Assembly (NCBI GenBank): GCA_027064165.1
Contig: JAMOQE010000041.1
Coordinates: 1-64,000 of the forward strand
Direction: 5' to 3'
DNA length: 64,000 nucleotides
From: Thermodesulfatator sp.
GTDB lineage: Bacteria > Desulfobacterota > Thermodesulfobacteria > Thermodesulfobacteriales > Thermodesulfobacteriaceae
Position numbers and translations under genes: made by a program. Of the stretch, positions 1 through 10,306 are shown piece after piece. How positions within the stretch are numbered: the first letter of the stretch is position 1; each line of letters opens with the position of its first letter. The notes below the pieces were generated by a model that saw only the letters and a program-made list of their open reading frames with translations, was not told where the DNA came from and did not search any database.

Positions 1-1
1 G

Positions 2-712
2 CAGGGCACCCTTGAAAAAATCCTTTCCAGAATCCTTGGGCACAAAGTAAGGCTAAAAGCAGCAGGCAGAACAGATGCAGGAGTACATGCCCTTTGCCAG
101 GTAGCCCATTTTTTGACCACTTCTGAGAGGCCACTTGAAGTTATCTACAGGGCTGTCAATGCCATGCTTCCCCAGGACATAGTAGTCTGGAAGCTTGAAG
201 AGGTGGACTTTAAATTTCACGCCCAGAAGGATTCTCTTAAAAAGACATATGTTTATTACATTTATAATTATCCCATAAGAAATCCTCTTGTAAGGCTTTT
301 TTCCTGGTGGGTTCCTGAGAACCTTAATCTTTCTGCTATGAAAGAGTGTCTCCCTTTTATAATAGGCACCAAGGATTTTGCCAGTTTCAGGAAGGCTGGA
401 ACTGATTTAAAATCTACTGTAAGGACTATTTACGATGCTAAGTTTAAAAGAGTGCCTGGAAGAAAGCATATGATTGCCTTTGAAATTGTGGGAAGGGGAT
501 TTATGAGATATATGGTAAGAAATCTGGTAGGAGCTCTTGTAGAAGTGGGCAGAGGCAATCTCACAGTGGAGGATTTTAAGCAGATACTTGAGGCACGGGA
601 TAGAAGCGTTGCTCCTCCACCAGCACCACCTCAAGGGCTTGTGTTAAAAGAAATTGTTTATAAAAAAATAAAAGTTATTGACAGCTATCCTAAGTTTAAA
701 GTAGAACTTTAA
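2..712 (+). CDS. truA: tRNA pseudouridine synthase A (5'-truncated by window edge)
   Basis: Frame is open from base 2; upstream of the listed ORF start it reads ...LKAAGRTDAGVHALCQVAHFLTT, containing the TruA GRTDAGVHA motif. Confidence 0.93.
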   Translation, partial: QGTLEKILSRILGHKVRLKAAGRTDAGVHALCQVAHFLTTSERPLEVIYRAVNAMLPQDIVVWKLEEVDFKFHAQKDSLKKTYVYYIYNYPIRNPLVRLFSWWVPENLNLSAMKECLPFIIGTKDFASFRKAGTDLKSTVRTIYDAKFKRVPGRKHMIAFEIVGRGFMRYMVRNLVGALVEVGRGNLTVEDFKQILEARDRSVAPPPAPPQGLVLKEIVYKKIKVIDSYPKFKVEL

Positions 713-714
713 GA

Positions 715-945
715 ATGGAGGATATGATTATGAAAAGGGTAATTTTAGAGGTGGCAGATGATGTGTACGATAAAGTGTTATCTTTTCTTTCTTTATTGCC
801 GGAGGAGAAAATTCGTATTATAAAAAAGAAAGAAAACAAATATAAGAAGTATTATGGGATTTTGAAAATTAAAAATTCTGAAAAAGAGATTGATCAGGAA
901 ATAAAAAAAATGAGAGAGGAATGGGATGAGAGATTATCTATTTGA
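715..945 (+). CDS. putative antitoxin of a VapBC-type module
   Basis: Small ORF overlapping and preceding a PIN-domain ORF; charged C-terminus. Confidence 0.55.
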   Translation: MEDMIMKRVILEVADDVYDKVLSFLSLLPEEKIRIIKKKENKYKKYYGILKIKNSEKEIDQEIKKMREEWDERLSI

Positions 946-1312
946 TACAAATATTTTGATATACTTTCTTGCGGGAAAATTACCGGAAGATGTAAAAAAA
1001 CAAATTGAAAATATATTAGAAACGTCTTTTTATATTTCTGTAATTACGAAATTAGAAATCCTTGGCTGGAGAGGACATACAGAGAAAACTTTTAAAGAAG
1101 CTAAAAGTTTTATTGAAGATGCTGTAATTATAGGTTTAGAAGACGAAATTGTTGATGAAGCAATAAATTTGTGAAGGCAAAAGAAAATAAAGCTTGCAGA
1201 TGCTGTGATAGCAGCTACGGCGATAGTGTATAAAAGGATATTAATAACTAATAATGAAAAAGATTTTAAAAATATCGTAGCAATTTGGAATCCATTTAAG
1301 AGGGAGGTATAA
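926..1312 (+). pseudogene. VapC-like PIN-domain toxin interrupted by in-frame TGA (1172-1174)
   Basis: N-terminal YLFDTNILIYFLAG; after the TGA the same frame continues RQKKIKLADAVIAATAIVYKRILITNNEKDFKNIVAIWNPFKREV*, the PIN C-terminal half. Confidence 0.8.
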
Positions 1313-1313
1313 A

Positions 1314-2510
1314 ATGTTAAGGCTTTCAGAGAGGGCAAAAAGATTAAAACCATCTGCAACACTTGCAGTGAATGCTAAGGCCAAGGCCTTGAAAGCAAAG
1401 GGAATAGATGTAATAAACCTCTCTGCAGGTGAACCTGACTTTGATACACCTTCTTATATTAAGGAAGCTTGCAAAAAGGCTTTAGATGAGGGCTTTACGA
1501 GATATGTGCCAAGTGCAGGGATTCCTGAGCTCCGCATGGCAGTGTGTGAAAGATTAAAGCAGGACTATGGCTTTTCCTATTCTCCTGAGGAGGTAATTAT
1601 TACCACAGGTGCCAAGCAGGCTCTTTTTAATCTGCTTTTAACCCTGGTAAATCCTGGAGATGAAGTGCTTATTTTTTCTCCTTACTGGGTGTCTTATCCT
1701 GCAATGGTTGAGCTTGCTGATGGAGTTCCTGTTATAATAGCCACTTCTATGGAAAAAGGATTTGAGCCTGAGATAGAGGCAGTTGAAAAAGCAATTACTT
1801 CTAAAACAGTGGGAATAATTCTTAACAGCCCGTCAAATCCAACAGGATTGATTTACTCTCCGGAATTTTTAAAGGCTCTTGGAAAACTTGCTCAGGAGAA
1901 AGGGCTCTGGATAATCAGTGACGATATTTATGACAAGCTCAGGTTTGATTTTAAAAGCCCGGAGAACATACTTTCTTTTGTTCCAGAGATAAGGGATCGA
2001 GTTTTTATGGTAAATGGGGTTTCCAAGACATACGCCATGACTGGATGGAGGATAGGATGGGCAGTGGGGCCTGAAGAGGTTATAAAAAAATGCGCAGCTC
2101 TTCAGGGACAGAGCACTTCTCATGCCACTGCCTTTGCTCAAAAGGCAGCAGAGGTTGCCTTAACAGGTCCTCAGGACGAGGTAAAAAAAATGTGCAAGGC
2201 CTTTACAGAAAGGGCAAGATTCCTTGCAGAGGCTTTAAAGGAAATTCCAGGCATTGAGCTTATTCCACCAGAAGGTACATTTTATCTTTTTGTTAAAGTG
2301 AGCAGCTATTACGGCAAAGAGGTAGACGGGATAATTATTAAAGACTCTGTAAGCTTTGCTGAGTTTCTGCTTGAGAAGGCAAGGGTGGCAGTTGTGCCAG
2401 GAGTTGCTTTTGGTGAGGATAAATTTATACGAATTTCTTTTGCCAATTCCCTTGAGAATTTAAAAAAAGCTATAAGGAGAATAAAAGAAGCTTTAAAACT
2501 AATTTCTTAG
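1314..2510 (+). CDS. class I/II pyridoxal-phosphate aminotransferase (aspartate aminotransferase-like)
   Basis: NLSAGEPDFDTP, NSPSNPTG and SKTYAMTGWRIGW motifs. Confidence 0.9.
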   Translation: MLRLSERAKRLKPSATLAVNAKAKALKAKGIDVINLSAGEPDFDTPSYIKEACKKALDEGFTRYVPSAGIPELRMAVCERLKQDYGFSYSPEEVIITTGAKQALFNLLLTLVNPGDEVLIFSPYWVSYPAMVELADGVPVIIATSMEKGFEPEIEAVEKAITSKTVGIILNSPSNPTGLIYSPEFLKALGKLAQEKGLWIISDDIYDKLRFDFKSPENILSFVPEIRDRVFMVNGVSKTYAMTGWRIGWAVGPEEVIKKCAALQGQSTSHATAFAQKAAEVALTGPQDEVKKMCKAFTERARFLAEALKEIPGIELIPPEGTFYLFVKVSSYYGKEVDGIIIKDSVSFAEFLLEKARVAVVPGVAFGEDKFIRISFANSLENLKKAIRRIKEALKLIS

Positions 2511-3148
2511 ATAAGTTTTTTTAAAATCCCTTCTTTTCCTAAAACCAGCAATATATCTGACGCTTGAAATGCCTCTTCTGGCCTGGGGTTGACTACAATT
2601 TTCCCCCCTCTTTTTATAGCAAGCACACTTATATCATATTTTTTTCTTAAATTAAGTGTTTGAAGATCTTTTCCAATCCAGTCTTCTGGTATTTTTATTT
2701 CAAAAATTTTGTAGTCTCCTGCAAAGTCAATTTCATCTACAACTCCCATAATAAGACTTTTGGCAATTTTGATACCCATTTCTTTTTCGGCGTAGACTAC
2801 CCTTTTTACTCCGAGTTTTTCAAGGATCTGGCCATGAAGTTCATTTACAGCTTTTACTATAAGATCATTAGCTCCTAAATTTAAAAGTTGAACTACTACC
2901 AGAAGGGAAGCTTCTATATTACTTCCAATACTTATAATTATAGTATCTGCTGATGCTATTCCTGACTCCAAAAGTGCCTTTTCTTCTGTTGCGTCCATTA
3001 CATAGGCAGAAGTAACAAAATCAGCTACTTTTTTTACTTTTTCTTCTTCCTTATCACAGGCAATTACTTCAGCTCCACTTTCTGCAAGAGTTTTGGTTAC
3101 GTAATAACCAAATTTCCCCAGCCCAACCACTGCATATGTTTTTTTCAT
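2507..3148 (-). CDS. Trk/Ktr potassium uptake regulatory subunit (RCK/TrkA)
   Basis: N-terminal AVVGLGKFGYYVTKTLAESGAEVIACD Rossmann fold; TrkA_C-like end; adjacent to TrkH. Confidence 0.9.
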   Translation of the reverse strand: MKKTYAVVGLGKFGYYVTKTLAESGAEVIACDKEEEKVKKVADFVTSAYVMDATEEKALLESGIASADTIIISIGSNIEASLLVVVQLLNLGANDLIVKAVNELHGQILEKLGVKRVVYAEKEMGIKIAKSLIMGVVDEIDFAGDYKIFEIKIPEDWIGKDLQTLNLRKKYDISVLAIKRGGKIVVNPRPEEAFQASDILLVLGKEGILKKLI

Positions 3149-3163
3149 TTTTGGCCTCCTATA

Positions 3164-4486
3164 CTAAGTCAAAATCTTTGCTTCAATGTGTTTTACATAA
3201 GATTCTTTGGTTCTGCCAGTAAGTGCCATAAGAAATGTAAGAAAGCCCACCCTCCCAATAAACATACTTAAAATTATCAAACTTTTGCCAATCCAACTAA
3301 AATTTGCACAATAACTTAAAGTGCCTCCATTTCCTATGGAAAGCCCTACAGTGGAAAAGGCAGAAATAGTTTCAAACATGGTATAAAGAAGAGGAGTATG
3401 ATCAAACAGAGAGACAAGCAGAGTAATAGTGGTCTCTACGAAAAAAGCAAGGGTGAGAACAACCAGGGCTTTTTGGATAGTTTCATCACTTATTTTTCTT
3501 TTGCAAAATAGTACTTCCTTTTTGCCGTGGATATAGCTCCATATAGTAAGGAGGACAATCATTACATTTGTGGTTTTGACACCCCCTGCTGTTCCTCCAG
3601 GAGAACCCCCTACAAACATAAGGAGGCTCAGAAAAAAGAGAGAGGGTTCAGATAGTTTGCTTATGTCAATGGTGTTAAATCCTGCGGTTCTGCTTGTAAT
3701 AGAAGTGAAAAGGCTAATAAGGATTTTTTTCTTTAAAGGCATCCTGGCAAAGTAAGGAGTGTGATAGCATTCTACAAAAAGGAACCATCCAAATCCTATA
3801 CCAAGGAGCAGAGTCGTAGCAAAAAGCACCATTTTGGTGTGTACCTGAAGGCGAGCTTTTTTAAAAAGAAAGTGTTCCAGGTCTTCAAGGACATAAAATC
3901 CAAGTCCACCCAGCACAATAAGAAGTCCTATCCATAAATTAATAAAAATAGAATCTGAAAAATTGGTTAAGCTTGTTGAAAATATGGAAAATCCGGCATT
4001 ATTAAAGGCAGAGATGCTGTGGAATAGACCCGCAAAAAGAGCGTTTTCTATGGTAAATCCCTGGCTTAGAAAGAAAAGAAATAATCCTATAGTGCCAATT
4101 CCTTCAATCCAAAATGCATAGAGCAGTACTTTTTTAAAAAATCTTAAAATTCCGGAAACACTTGGATAATTCAGTGTTTCAACTAAAGCAAGCCTTTCTT
4201 TGTATCCCAGTTTTTTGAAGGTGAGCAGGAAAAAGGTGCTATAGGTCATGTAGCCAAGTCCTCCCACCTGAATGAGAAGAAGGATTACGAGTTTACCAAA
4301 GAGAGTAAAGTCCTTAGCTGTATCAGCTACGATAAGTCCTGTTACAGTTACTGCCGATGTGGCTGTAAATATCCTGTCAAGCAAAGATAAATGAGAAGTA
4401 GTAGCAAAGGGTAGGGAAAGTAGAATGACACCTGTAAGAATGGTTCCTAAAAAAAAGAATAGTATTGTTCTTATAGCTGAATTCAT
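3164..4486 (-). CDS. TrkH/KtrB family potassium transporter
   Basis: TSAVTVTGLIVADT, SRTAGFNTIDI and GGSPGGTAGGVKTTN selectivity-filter motifs. Confidence 0.92.
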   Translation of the reverse strand: MNSAIRTILFFFLGTILTGVILLSLPFATTSHLSLLDRIFTATSAVTVTGLIVADTAKDFTLFGKLVILLLIQVGGLGYMTYSTFFLLTFKKLGYKERLALVETLNYPSVSGILRFFKKVLLYAFWIEGIGTIGLFLFFLSQGFTIENALFAGLFHSISAFNNAGFSIFSTSLTNFSDSIFINLWIGLLIVLGGLGFYVLEDLEHFLFKKARLQVHTKMVLFATTLLLGIGFGWFLFVECYHTPYFARMPLKKKILISLFTSITSRTAGFNTIDISKLSEPSLFFLSLLMFVGGSPGGTAGGVKTTNVMIVLLTIWSYIHGKKEVLFCKRKISDETIQKALVVLTLAFFVETTITLLVSLFDHTPLLYTMFETISAFSTVGLSIGNGGTLSYCANFSWIGKSLIILSMFIGRVGFLTFLMALTGRTKESYVKHIEAKILT

Positions 4487-4498
4487 TACATTTCAAAA

Positions 4499-5149
4499 TT
4501 ATTCTTCTATTACTTCTACCCCTTTAGGAGGATTAAAATTGAAAAAATTTTGAGGAATTTTAATGTTGTAATAAACTTTTTTAAAAAGCAGCACTATTTT
4601 TTCTCCAGTTGACTGAACAAGAGAAATTTCCCTTACTTCTCCTGTTTTTAAATTGACTAACAAAGAAATTTTTTCTACCAAAGAGTCCTTTTTTAAAGGA
4701 AGAAAGTTCAGCTTCCAGTAGTTTTCATTGAGCACTTTAAAGCTTTCAAGTTTCAGATCTTTTTCAATCTTTGCTTTGCCATTTATAAATTCTAAAGCCA
4801 ACTTAGAGGAAATGCTTTTTTGATACGGAAAAACTAATACTTCTTTTTCTTCTGGATAGTATATATAAATTTTTCTGCCATCAGAAATTATAAAAAATTT
4901 TTCCGGACCCTGGTAAATCCATTTCATTTTGCAGGGTTTTTTTATCCATACTTTGCCATAACTTATTTCTGTTTTTCCTTCCGGAAAATTGACTTTTTGA
5001 ATAAATGAGGCTTTTAACGAGAGGATAGATTCGTAAAAATGCTGTACCCTATCTAAGACTTGATTAATTGTAAGGGCTTTGGCTTTATTCAAAGGGCTTA
5101 GGGCCACCAATAACAGGGCGAGGACGCACGCCGTCACTCGGACCAACAA
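4499..5149 (-). CDS. lolA: outer-membrane lipoprotein carrier protein LolA
   Basis: Signal peptide plus SFIQKVNFPEGKTEISYGKVWIKKPCKMKWIYQGPEKFFIISDGRKIYIYYPEEKEV. Confidence 0.88.
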   Translation of the reverse strand: MLVRVTACVLALLLVALSPLNKAKALTINQVLDRVQHFYESILSLKASFIQKVNFPEGKTEISYGKVWIKKPCKMKWIYQGPEKFFIISDGRKIYIYYPEEKEVLVFPYQKSISSKLALEFINGKAKIEKDLKLESFKVLNENYWKLNFLPLKKDSLVEKISLLVNLKTGEVREISLVQSTGEKIVLLFKKVYYNIKIPQNFFNFNPPKGVEVIEE

Positions 5150-7088
5150 TGCCTTCCTCCTCCATTCTTTCTACAAGCCTTGCAGCTCTATTATAGCCTA
5201 TTCTGAGCTTTCTTTGAAGCATGGAAACTGAGATTTTTCCCTGCTGATAGGCAATTCTCACAGCCTCTTTGTATAATTCGTCATCTACATCTTCTCCAGC
5301 CCCTGTGGCATTCTTAAAGCCATTTTCTATTTCCACAGAGTTTATATCTGCCAGATATTCTGGCTCTCCACAGGCCCTAAGGTATTCAACTACCGCTTTA
5401 ACTTCCTTTTCTGAAACATAAGGCCCATGTATTCTTTGAAGATGTGAGGAGCCAGGAGGCAAAAACAGCATGTCTCCGGCTCCAAGAAGTCTTTCTGCTC
5501 CCTGAGTATCAAGAATGGTGCGGGAGTCCACCTTGGAGGTAACCTGAAAGGAGATCCTTGCCGGAAAATTAGCCTTTATAAGTCCCGTTATTACATCTAC
5601 AGAGGGCCTCTGGGTAGCTACAAGCAGGTGAATTCCTGCTGCTCTTGCCATCTGGGCAAGTCTGGTAAGTAAGGTTTCTACCTCCTTTGAAGAAACCACC
5701 ATCAGGTCTGCCAGCTCATCAATAATCATTACAATATAAGGCAGTTTTTCTTCAAAAGACTTGTTGTAGGAGTCAATGTTTCTTGCCCCCACTTCTTCAA
5801 AAAGGCCATATCTTCTTTCCATTTCACTTACAAGCCATCTAAGGGCTTTTGTGGCAAGCTTGGGTTCACATACAACGGGATGCAAAAGATAGGGAATTTT
5901 TTCGTAGACTGAAAGCTCTATCCTTTTAGGATCTATCATAAGAAATCTTACTTTTTCAGGAGTGCTCTTGTAGATAAGGCTCAAAATTACACTGTGAAGG
6001 AAGATACTTTTCCCAGAGCCTGTGCTTCCAGCAATGAGAAGATGGGGCATTTTTTTGAGATCTGCAACCACTGGATTTCCTGAGATATCTTTTCCAAGCG
6101 CCAGGGTAAGGGGAGAAGAGGCTTTTTTAAATTCTGAGCTTTGTAAGATTTCTTTTAGGTAAACCCATTCTCTTTTGGGATTTGAGATCTCAATTCCTAT
6201 GACATTTTTTCCTGGAATGGGAGCAACTATTCTTATACTTTTTGCAGAGAGCCCTAAAGCAAGGTCATCCACCAGATTGAGAATTCGTCCGATTTTTACT
6301 CCAGGGGCAGGCTTAAATTCAAACACCGTAATTACAGGCCCGGGATTTATATTGACCACCTCTCCATCTATGCCGAATTCCCTTAACTTAGAGACGAGAA
6401 GAAGGGCTCTTTCTTTAAGCTCTTCAGGCCTTATTTTGAGAGAGGGAGGAGGATCAGAAAGGAGCTCCAGGGGAGGAGGTAATTTAGCTTCTTTTTCCTT
6501 TATTTTTTTCTCTACAACATCATGTTCCTTTTTCCCTTCTTCTTTGGAAATTTCTTCTTTTTCTTTTTTTCTTTTTTTCTTAGGGGACCACTCTTTAAAT
6601 ATTAAATAAGCAGAGCCAATTAGACAGGCAAAAATAAACAAATAAAGTCCTGGCAGTCCTATGAAAGAAATTATTGCTCCAGAAAGTTCTCCTATAAGTC
6701 CTCCTTGGAGAGGAAACCTTTCCAAAAGATGGTGATTTTTAATGTGTAATAGACTAAAAAGTTGCGAAAGAGAAAGGCAGAGGGCTACAGTCAGCAAAAA
6801 GAAGGCAAGAATCAACCTTCTTAAAGGCGTTCCTTTATAATAAAGGTATAAAATCAGGAAAAGAAAAAGCGGAATAAACAGACTGCAAATACCAAATATA
6901 AAAATTAAACCAGAAGAAAGATATGCTCCCAGAAATCCTCCCCAGTTTTTTACCCCTTCTTTACTGATTACTCCTATTCCTGGATCTGAAGGAGAAAAAC
7001 TGTAAATAGAAATAGCCAAAAAAATTATGCAGAAAAAGGCGATTAAGTATTTAAAATTTAGCTTGTAGAAAAAAGAAAAAATATTCAT
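5085..7088 (-). CDS. ftsK: DNA translocase FtsK/SpoIIIE
   Basis: N-terminal TM helices, HLLIAGSTGSGKS Walker A, LLVATQRPSVDVITGLIKANFPARI, C-terminal gamma domain; 65-bp overlap with lolA start. Confidence 0.95.
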   Translation of the reverse strand: MNIFSFFYKLNFKYLIAFFCIIFLAISIYSFSPSDPGIGVISKEGVKNWGGFLGAYLSSGLIFIFGICSLFIPLFLFLILYLYYKGTPLRRLILAFFLLTVALCLSLSQLFSLLHIKNHHLLERFPLQGGLIGELSGAIISFIGLPGLYLFIFACLIGSAYLIFKEWSPKKKRKKEKEEISKEEGKKEHDVVEKKIKEKEAKLPPPLELLSDPPPSLKIRPEELKERALLLVSKLREFGIDGEVVNINPGPVITVFEFKPAPGVKIGRILNLVDDLALGLSAKSIRIVAPIPGKNVIGIEISNPKREWVYLKEILQSSEFKKASSPLTLALGKDISGNPVVADLKKMPHLLIAGSTGSGKSIFLHSVILSLIYKSTPEKVRFLMIDPKRIELSVYEKIPYLLHPVVCEPKLATKALRWLVSEMERRYGLFEEVGARNIDSYNKSFEEKLPYIVMIIDELADLMVVSSKEVETLLTRLAQMARAAGIHLLVATQRPSVDVITGLIKANFPARISFQVTSKVDSRTILDTQGAERLLGAGDMLFLPPGSSHLQRIHGPYVSEKEVKAVVEYLRACGEPEYLADINSVEIENGFKNATGAGEDVDDELYKEAVRIAYQQGKISVSMLQRKLRIGYNRAARLVERMEEEGIVGPSDGVRPRPVIGGPKPFE

Positions 7089-7223
7089 GACTGACTGGGA
7101 TTTATAATATTAGAATTTTAAGAAGTTTCAAGGCTGGTGTTTGCAGATAATTTATTTTAAAACTTTTTTTCTCAATAAGATGAGGTATAATTTTTATGGA
7201 TATCCTTTAAAAAGGTGGAAATT

Positions 7224-9194
7224 ATGAACTGGGAAATATTACATCTAAACCTTGAAGAAGAGGCCTGGGGCTTAGAGGAATATCAATTATCAAAGTTTTC
7301 TGGTTGGGCAGATCTGGGAGTTTATTATCACTTGGAAGTTTTTGAAACCTGGAAGGTCCCTCCCTTGTCTTCTAAAAATGTACTTTATTTAGGTACAGGT
7401 CCTTTTGCTGGAAGTAAACTTTTTGGTTCTCATAGAGTAGGATTTGTTTTTAAGAGCCCTCTGAGTAAAACTCTTCACTTTTCAGAAATGGGAGGGGTAG
7501 GTTATTTTTTAATAAAAACAGGTTTAAATGGGCTGCTTATAGAAGGAAAAGCCCAGAATCCTGCTATTCTTGTAGTACTGGGAAGTGAAAAAGAGCTTCA
7601 GGTTAAAATAGAGCACATTTCTTTTGAAAAATTGACAGAAATTTATGAAAGTTATAAGGGTGAAAGAGGAGTTTATGCTCTATCTCTCTGGCTTTTTGAT
7701 GAATTTAAGCAATTATTTAAAAATTTTAAGGCCAGGTCCATAGTGGTAGGCCCAGCTGCCTGGAGTACTTTAGCTGGATCTGTGGTCTCCATAGAAATAG
7801 ATCAGGCCATGGGAATTCCTCTTTACGGCACAGAAGACTTTGCTGGAAGAGGTGGGGCAGGTAGTGTGATGGCTCAGGCTCATAATCTGGTAGCTATTAT
7901 TGTGGGAGGTAATAGCAAAAGAGAGTTTTCTTCTCAAATATTTACTGACATCAAGCTCCTTTCAGAGTTTTTTAAAGATCAATTAGGAGAGCCTTATCCA
8001 GCATTAATAAAACACTATGCTAAAAAGTACAGATTTGATGAAAGGGTAGGTGCAGGAGGTACATTTGGTTGTAATTATCCCCAGTACCGGGAATGGCTTC
8101 CTACATTTGGATACAATAGCATTTATCTCAAAAAAGAATGGCGTAAAAAACTCTATTCTTTTATAGAAAGAAATTTTTGGAGGCCTTTCAAAAAGGAAGT
8201 CTTTGAGGAAAAGAAAACCTGGAGGACCTGTGGAGAGCCGTGTCCTGTCGCCTGTAAAAAGGTTTACCATAATAGAAAAGTGGATTATGAACCTTTTCAC
8301 GCTATAGGGCCTTTAATCGGAGTGGTAGATATTAATGTGGCGGCCAAATTATGTTATCTGGTTGATTCTCTGGGGATGGATGCAATAGAAGCTGGCCATT
8401 TAATTGCCTGGATATTTGACTGTATTGATAAGGGGCTCCTTTTACCAGAGGAGGTTGGTTTAAAAGAATTTCCTGCTTTTGATCCCTTTAGCTTAAATCC
8501 AGAAAAGTGGAATAAAAATGCAGAATTGGCTAAAAAAATATTGAGTAGTTTAATTAAAAAAGAAAATCCAATTTTTTCTTTAATAGCAGAAAAAGGCTTT
8601 AGAAAGGCAGCTAAAGAGCTTTCTCAAAACTTTTCTGAAAGGGTAGAAAAGGTTGGTTATGGTTTTGAAGATTTCGCTTTATATCAGCCTTATGGAGAAG
8701 AAGACGGATATATGACTCCCAATCTTTACTGGACAATGGGATTTTTATTGCCTATTTTTGTTACTGGGAAGTATTGGACAGAATATTCCATGATTTTTGT
8801 GGAACCCGAAGACATGGCAGAACTTGTTTTTGAGAGGGCCATGCAGGAGCTTGCTGTTTCAAATTCAGGATTCTGCAGGTTTCATCGGAAGTATCTGGAA
8901 TGTGTTCTTGAAGATTTTTATGCTTTTCTGGGAATTACGGATTTATATGATAGATGTCAGAAAATTTATGGCAAATTAATGTTTTATTCTATAAAAAGTC
9001 TGGCTGTTCCCAAGCCTTTAGAGAGTGAAAAAGCCGTGGATTTATTTTATTCTCTTGCTGAGGAGTATAGAAATACCAAATGGCTGGAGAAGTTTGAACG
9101 AGATAGAGATGGGGCTTATTTTGAGTGGTATAGAAGATTTATTATGAAATTTTTTGATTATTTTAAAATTGTACAGCCTGAAAACAGTAAATAA
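7224..9194 (+). CDS. aldehyde:ferredoxin oxidoreductase (AOR) family protein
   Basis: LGTGPFAGSKLFGSHRVGFVFKSPLSKTLHFSEMGG; CGEPCPVACKKV; start moved to ATG after AAAGGTGG SD. Confidence 0.85.
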   Translation: MNWEILHLNLEEEAWGLEEYQLSKFSGWADLGVYYHLEVFETWKVPPLSSKNVLYLGTGPFAGSKLFGSHRVGFVFKSPLSKTLHFSEMGGVGYFLIKTGLNGLLIEGKAQNPAILVVLGSEKELQVKIEHISFEKLTEIYESYKGERGVYALSLWLFDEFKQLFKNFKARSIVVGPAAWSTLAGSVVSIEIDQAMGIPLYGTEDFAGRGGAGSVMAQAHNLVAIIVGGNSKREFSSQIFTDIKLLSEFFKDQLGEPYPALIKHYAKKYRFDERVGAGGTFGCNYPQYREWLPTFGYNSIYLKKEWRKKLYSFIERNFWRPFKKEVFEEKKTWRTCGEPCPVACKKVYHNRKVDYEPFHAIGPLIGVVDINVAAKLCYLVDSLGMDAIEAGHLIAWIFDCIDKGLLLPEEVGLKEFPAFDPFSLNPEKWNKNAELAKKILSSLIKKENPIFSLIAEKGFRKAAKELSQNFSERVEKVGYGFEDFALYQPYGEEDGYMTPNLYWTMGFLLPIFVTGKYWTEYSMIFVEPEDMAELVFERAMQELAVSNSGFCRFHRKYLECVLEDFYAFLGITDLYDRCQKIYGKLMFYSIKSLAVPKPLESEKAVDLFYSLAEEYRNTKWLEKFERDRDGAYFEWYRRFIMKFFDYFKIVQPENSK

Positions 9195-9291
9195 ATTGTA
9201 AAATTTAGGATGTATTTTTATAAATAGCACCAAACTTTCTATTTTTAACTAAAACTTAAAAAATTTGAAAAAAGGCTAAGCAATTTATTTT

Positions 9292-9319
9292 TTGACTTTT
9301 TTCGCAAATTTGGTAAATA
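9292..9319 (+). promoter_or_regulatory. sigma70-type promoter of hydrogenase operon
   Basis: TTGACT (9292-9297), 16-nt spacer, TAAATA (9314-9319). Confidence 0.55.
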
Positions 9320-9355
9320 AAAATATTACGATTAACTACAAAAAGGAGGGGGACA

Positions 9356-10270
9356 ATGTTCAATTTTGGTAAGCTTAGTAGGAGAGATTTTTTAAAGATA
9401 TGCACCATTGTTACTGCGAGTATGGGGCTCCCATATACTATGGTTGATAAGGTGAGTGCAGCTCTCAAAAAGGGGCCCAGACCCCCTGTGATCTGGCTTA
9501 ATTTTATGGAATGCACCGGCTGTACAGAATCCCTTTTGAGGGCTTCTCACCCACCATTGGGTAGATTTATTTTTGAAATTGCAGATCTGGAGTATCACGA
9601 AACATTGATGCCAGCAGCAGGTAAACAGGCAGAAGAAACGTTAGAAGAAGCAATGAAGAAATACTATGGAAAGTATATCTGCGTAGTGGAAGGAGCAGTA
9701 TCTACTAAAGATGGTGGTATATATTGTAAGATCGGAGGAAAGCCAGCAATTGACATTTTGAAAGAGGCTGCTAAGGGAGCAAAGCTTGTTATAGCTTATG
9801 GAACCTGTGCAGCTTTTGGAGGAGTTCAGGCTGCTCGTCCCAATCCTACAGGTGCTGTAGGAATAGGTAAAGTTATAGGAAGTGAGAAGCTTATTAATAT
9901 TCCTGGATGTCCTCCCAATCCGTACAACTTGCTGGCTACAGTAAGTTACATAATAGCTCTGGGAAAGCTTCCTGAGCTTGACGACTTGAGAAGGCCCAAA
10001 TTTGCTTATGGAAGGCTTATTCACGATCACTGTGAGAGAAGGCCGCACTTTGATGAGGGGAGGTTTGCCGAGAAATTTGGAGACGAAGGGCATAAGAAAG
10101 GTTATTGTCTTTATAAGCTTGGGTGTAAAGGGCCTATTACTTTTGCCAATTGTTCTGTGCTTAAGTTCTGCGATGTGGGAGCCTGGCCAGTAGGTGCTGG
10201 ACATCCTTGTATGGGTTGCACTATGCCAGATTTCTGGGACAAAATGAAATTTTATAAGCCCATTGGATAA
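9356..10270 (+). CDS. [NiFe] hydrogenase small subunit, Tat-exported
   Basis: Tat motif SRRDFLK; WLNFMECTGCTESLLRASHP; IPGCPPNP; several Cys for Fe-S clusters. Confidence 0.95.
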   Translation: MFNFGKLSRRDFLKICTIVTASMGLPYTMVDKVSAALKKGPRPPVIWLNFMECTGCTESLLRASHPPLGRFIFEIADLEYHETLMPAAGKQAEETLEEAMKKYYGKYICVVEGAVSTKDGGIYCKIGGKPAIDILKEAAKGAKLVIAYGTCAAFGGVQAARPNPTGAVGIGKVIGSEKLINIPGCPPNPYNLLATVSYIIALGKLPELDDLRRPKFAYGRLIHDHCERRPHFDEGRFAEKFGDEGHKKGYCLYKLGCKGPITFANCSVLKFCDVGAWPVGAGHPCMGCTMPDFWDKMKFYKPIG

Positions 10271-10306
10271 AAATGAAAATAAAAAATTTTTAAAGGGGGT
10301 ATAAAT

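Noticed and set aside
1172-1174. Possible selenocysteine in the VapC-like ORF
   Set aside because: PIN families have Arg rather than Cys at this position and no strong hairpin follows at the 16-nt spacing shared by the three Sec genes; a nonsense mutation is simpler.
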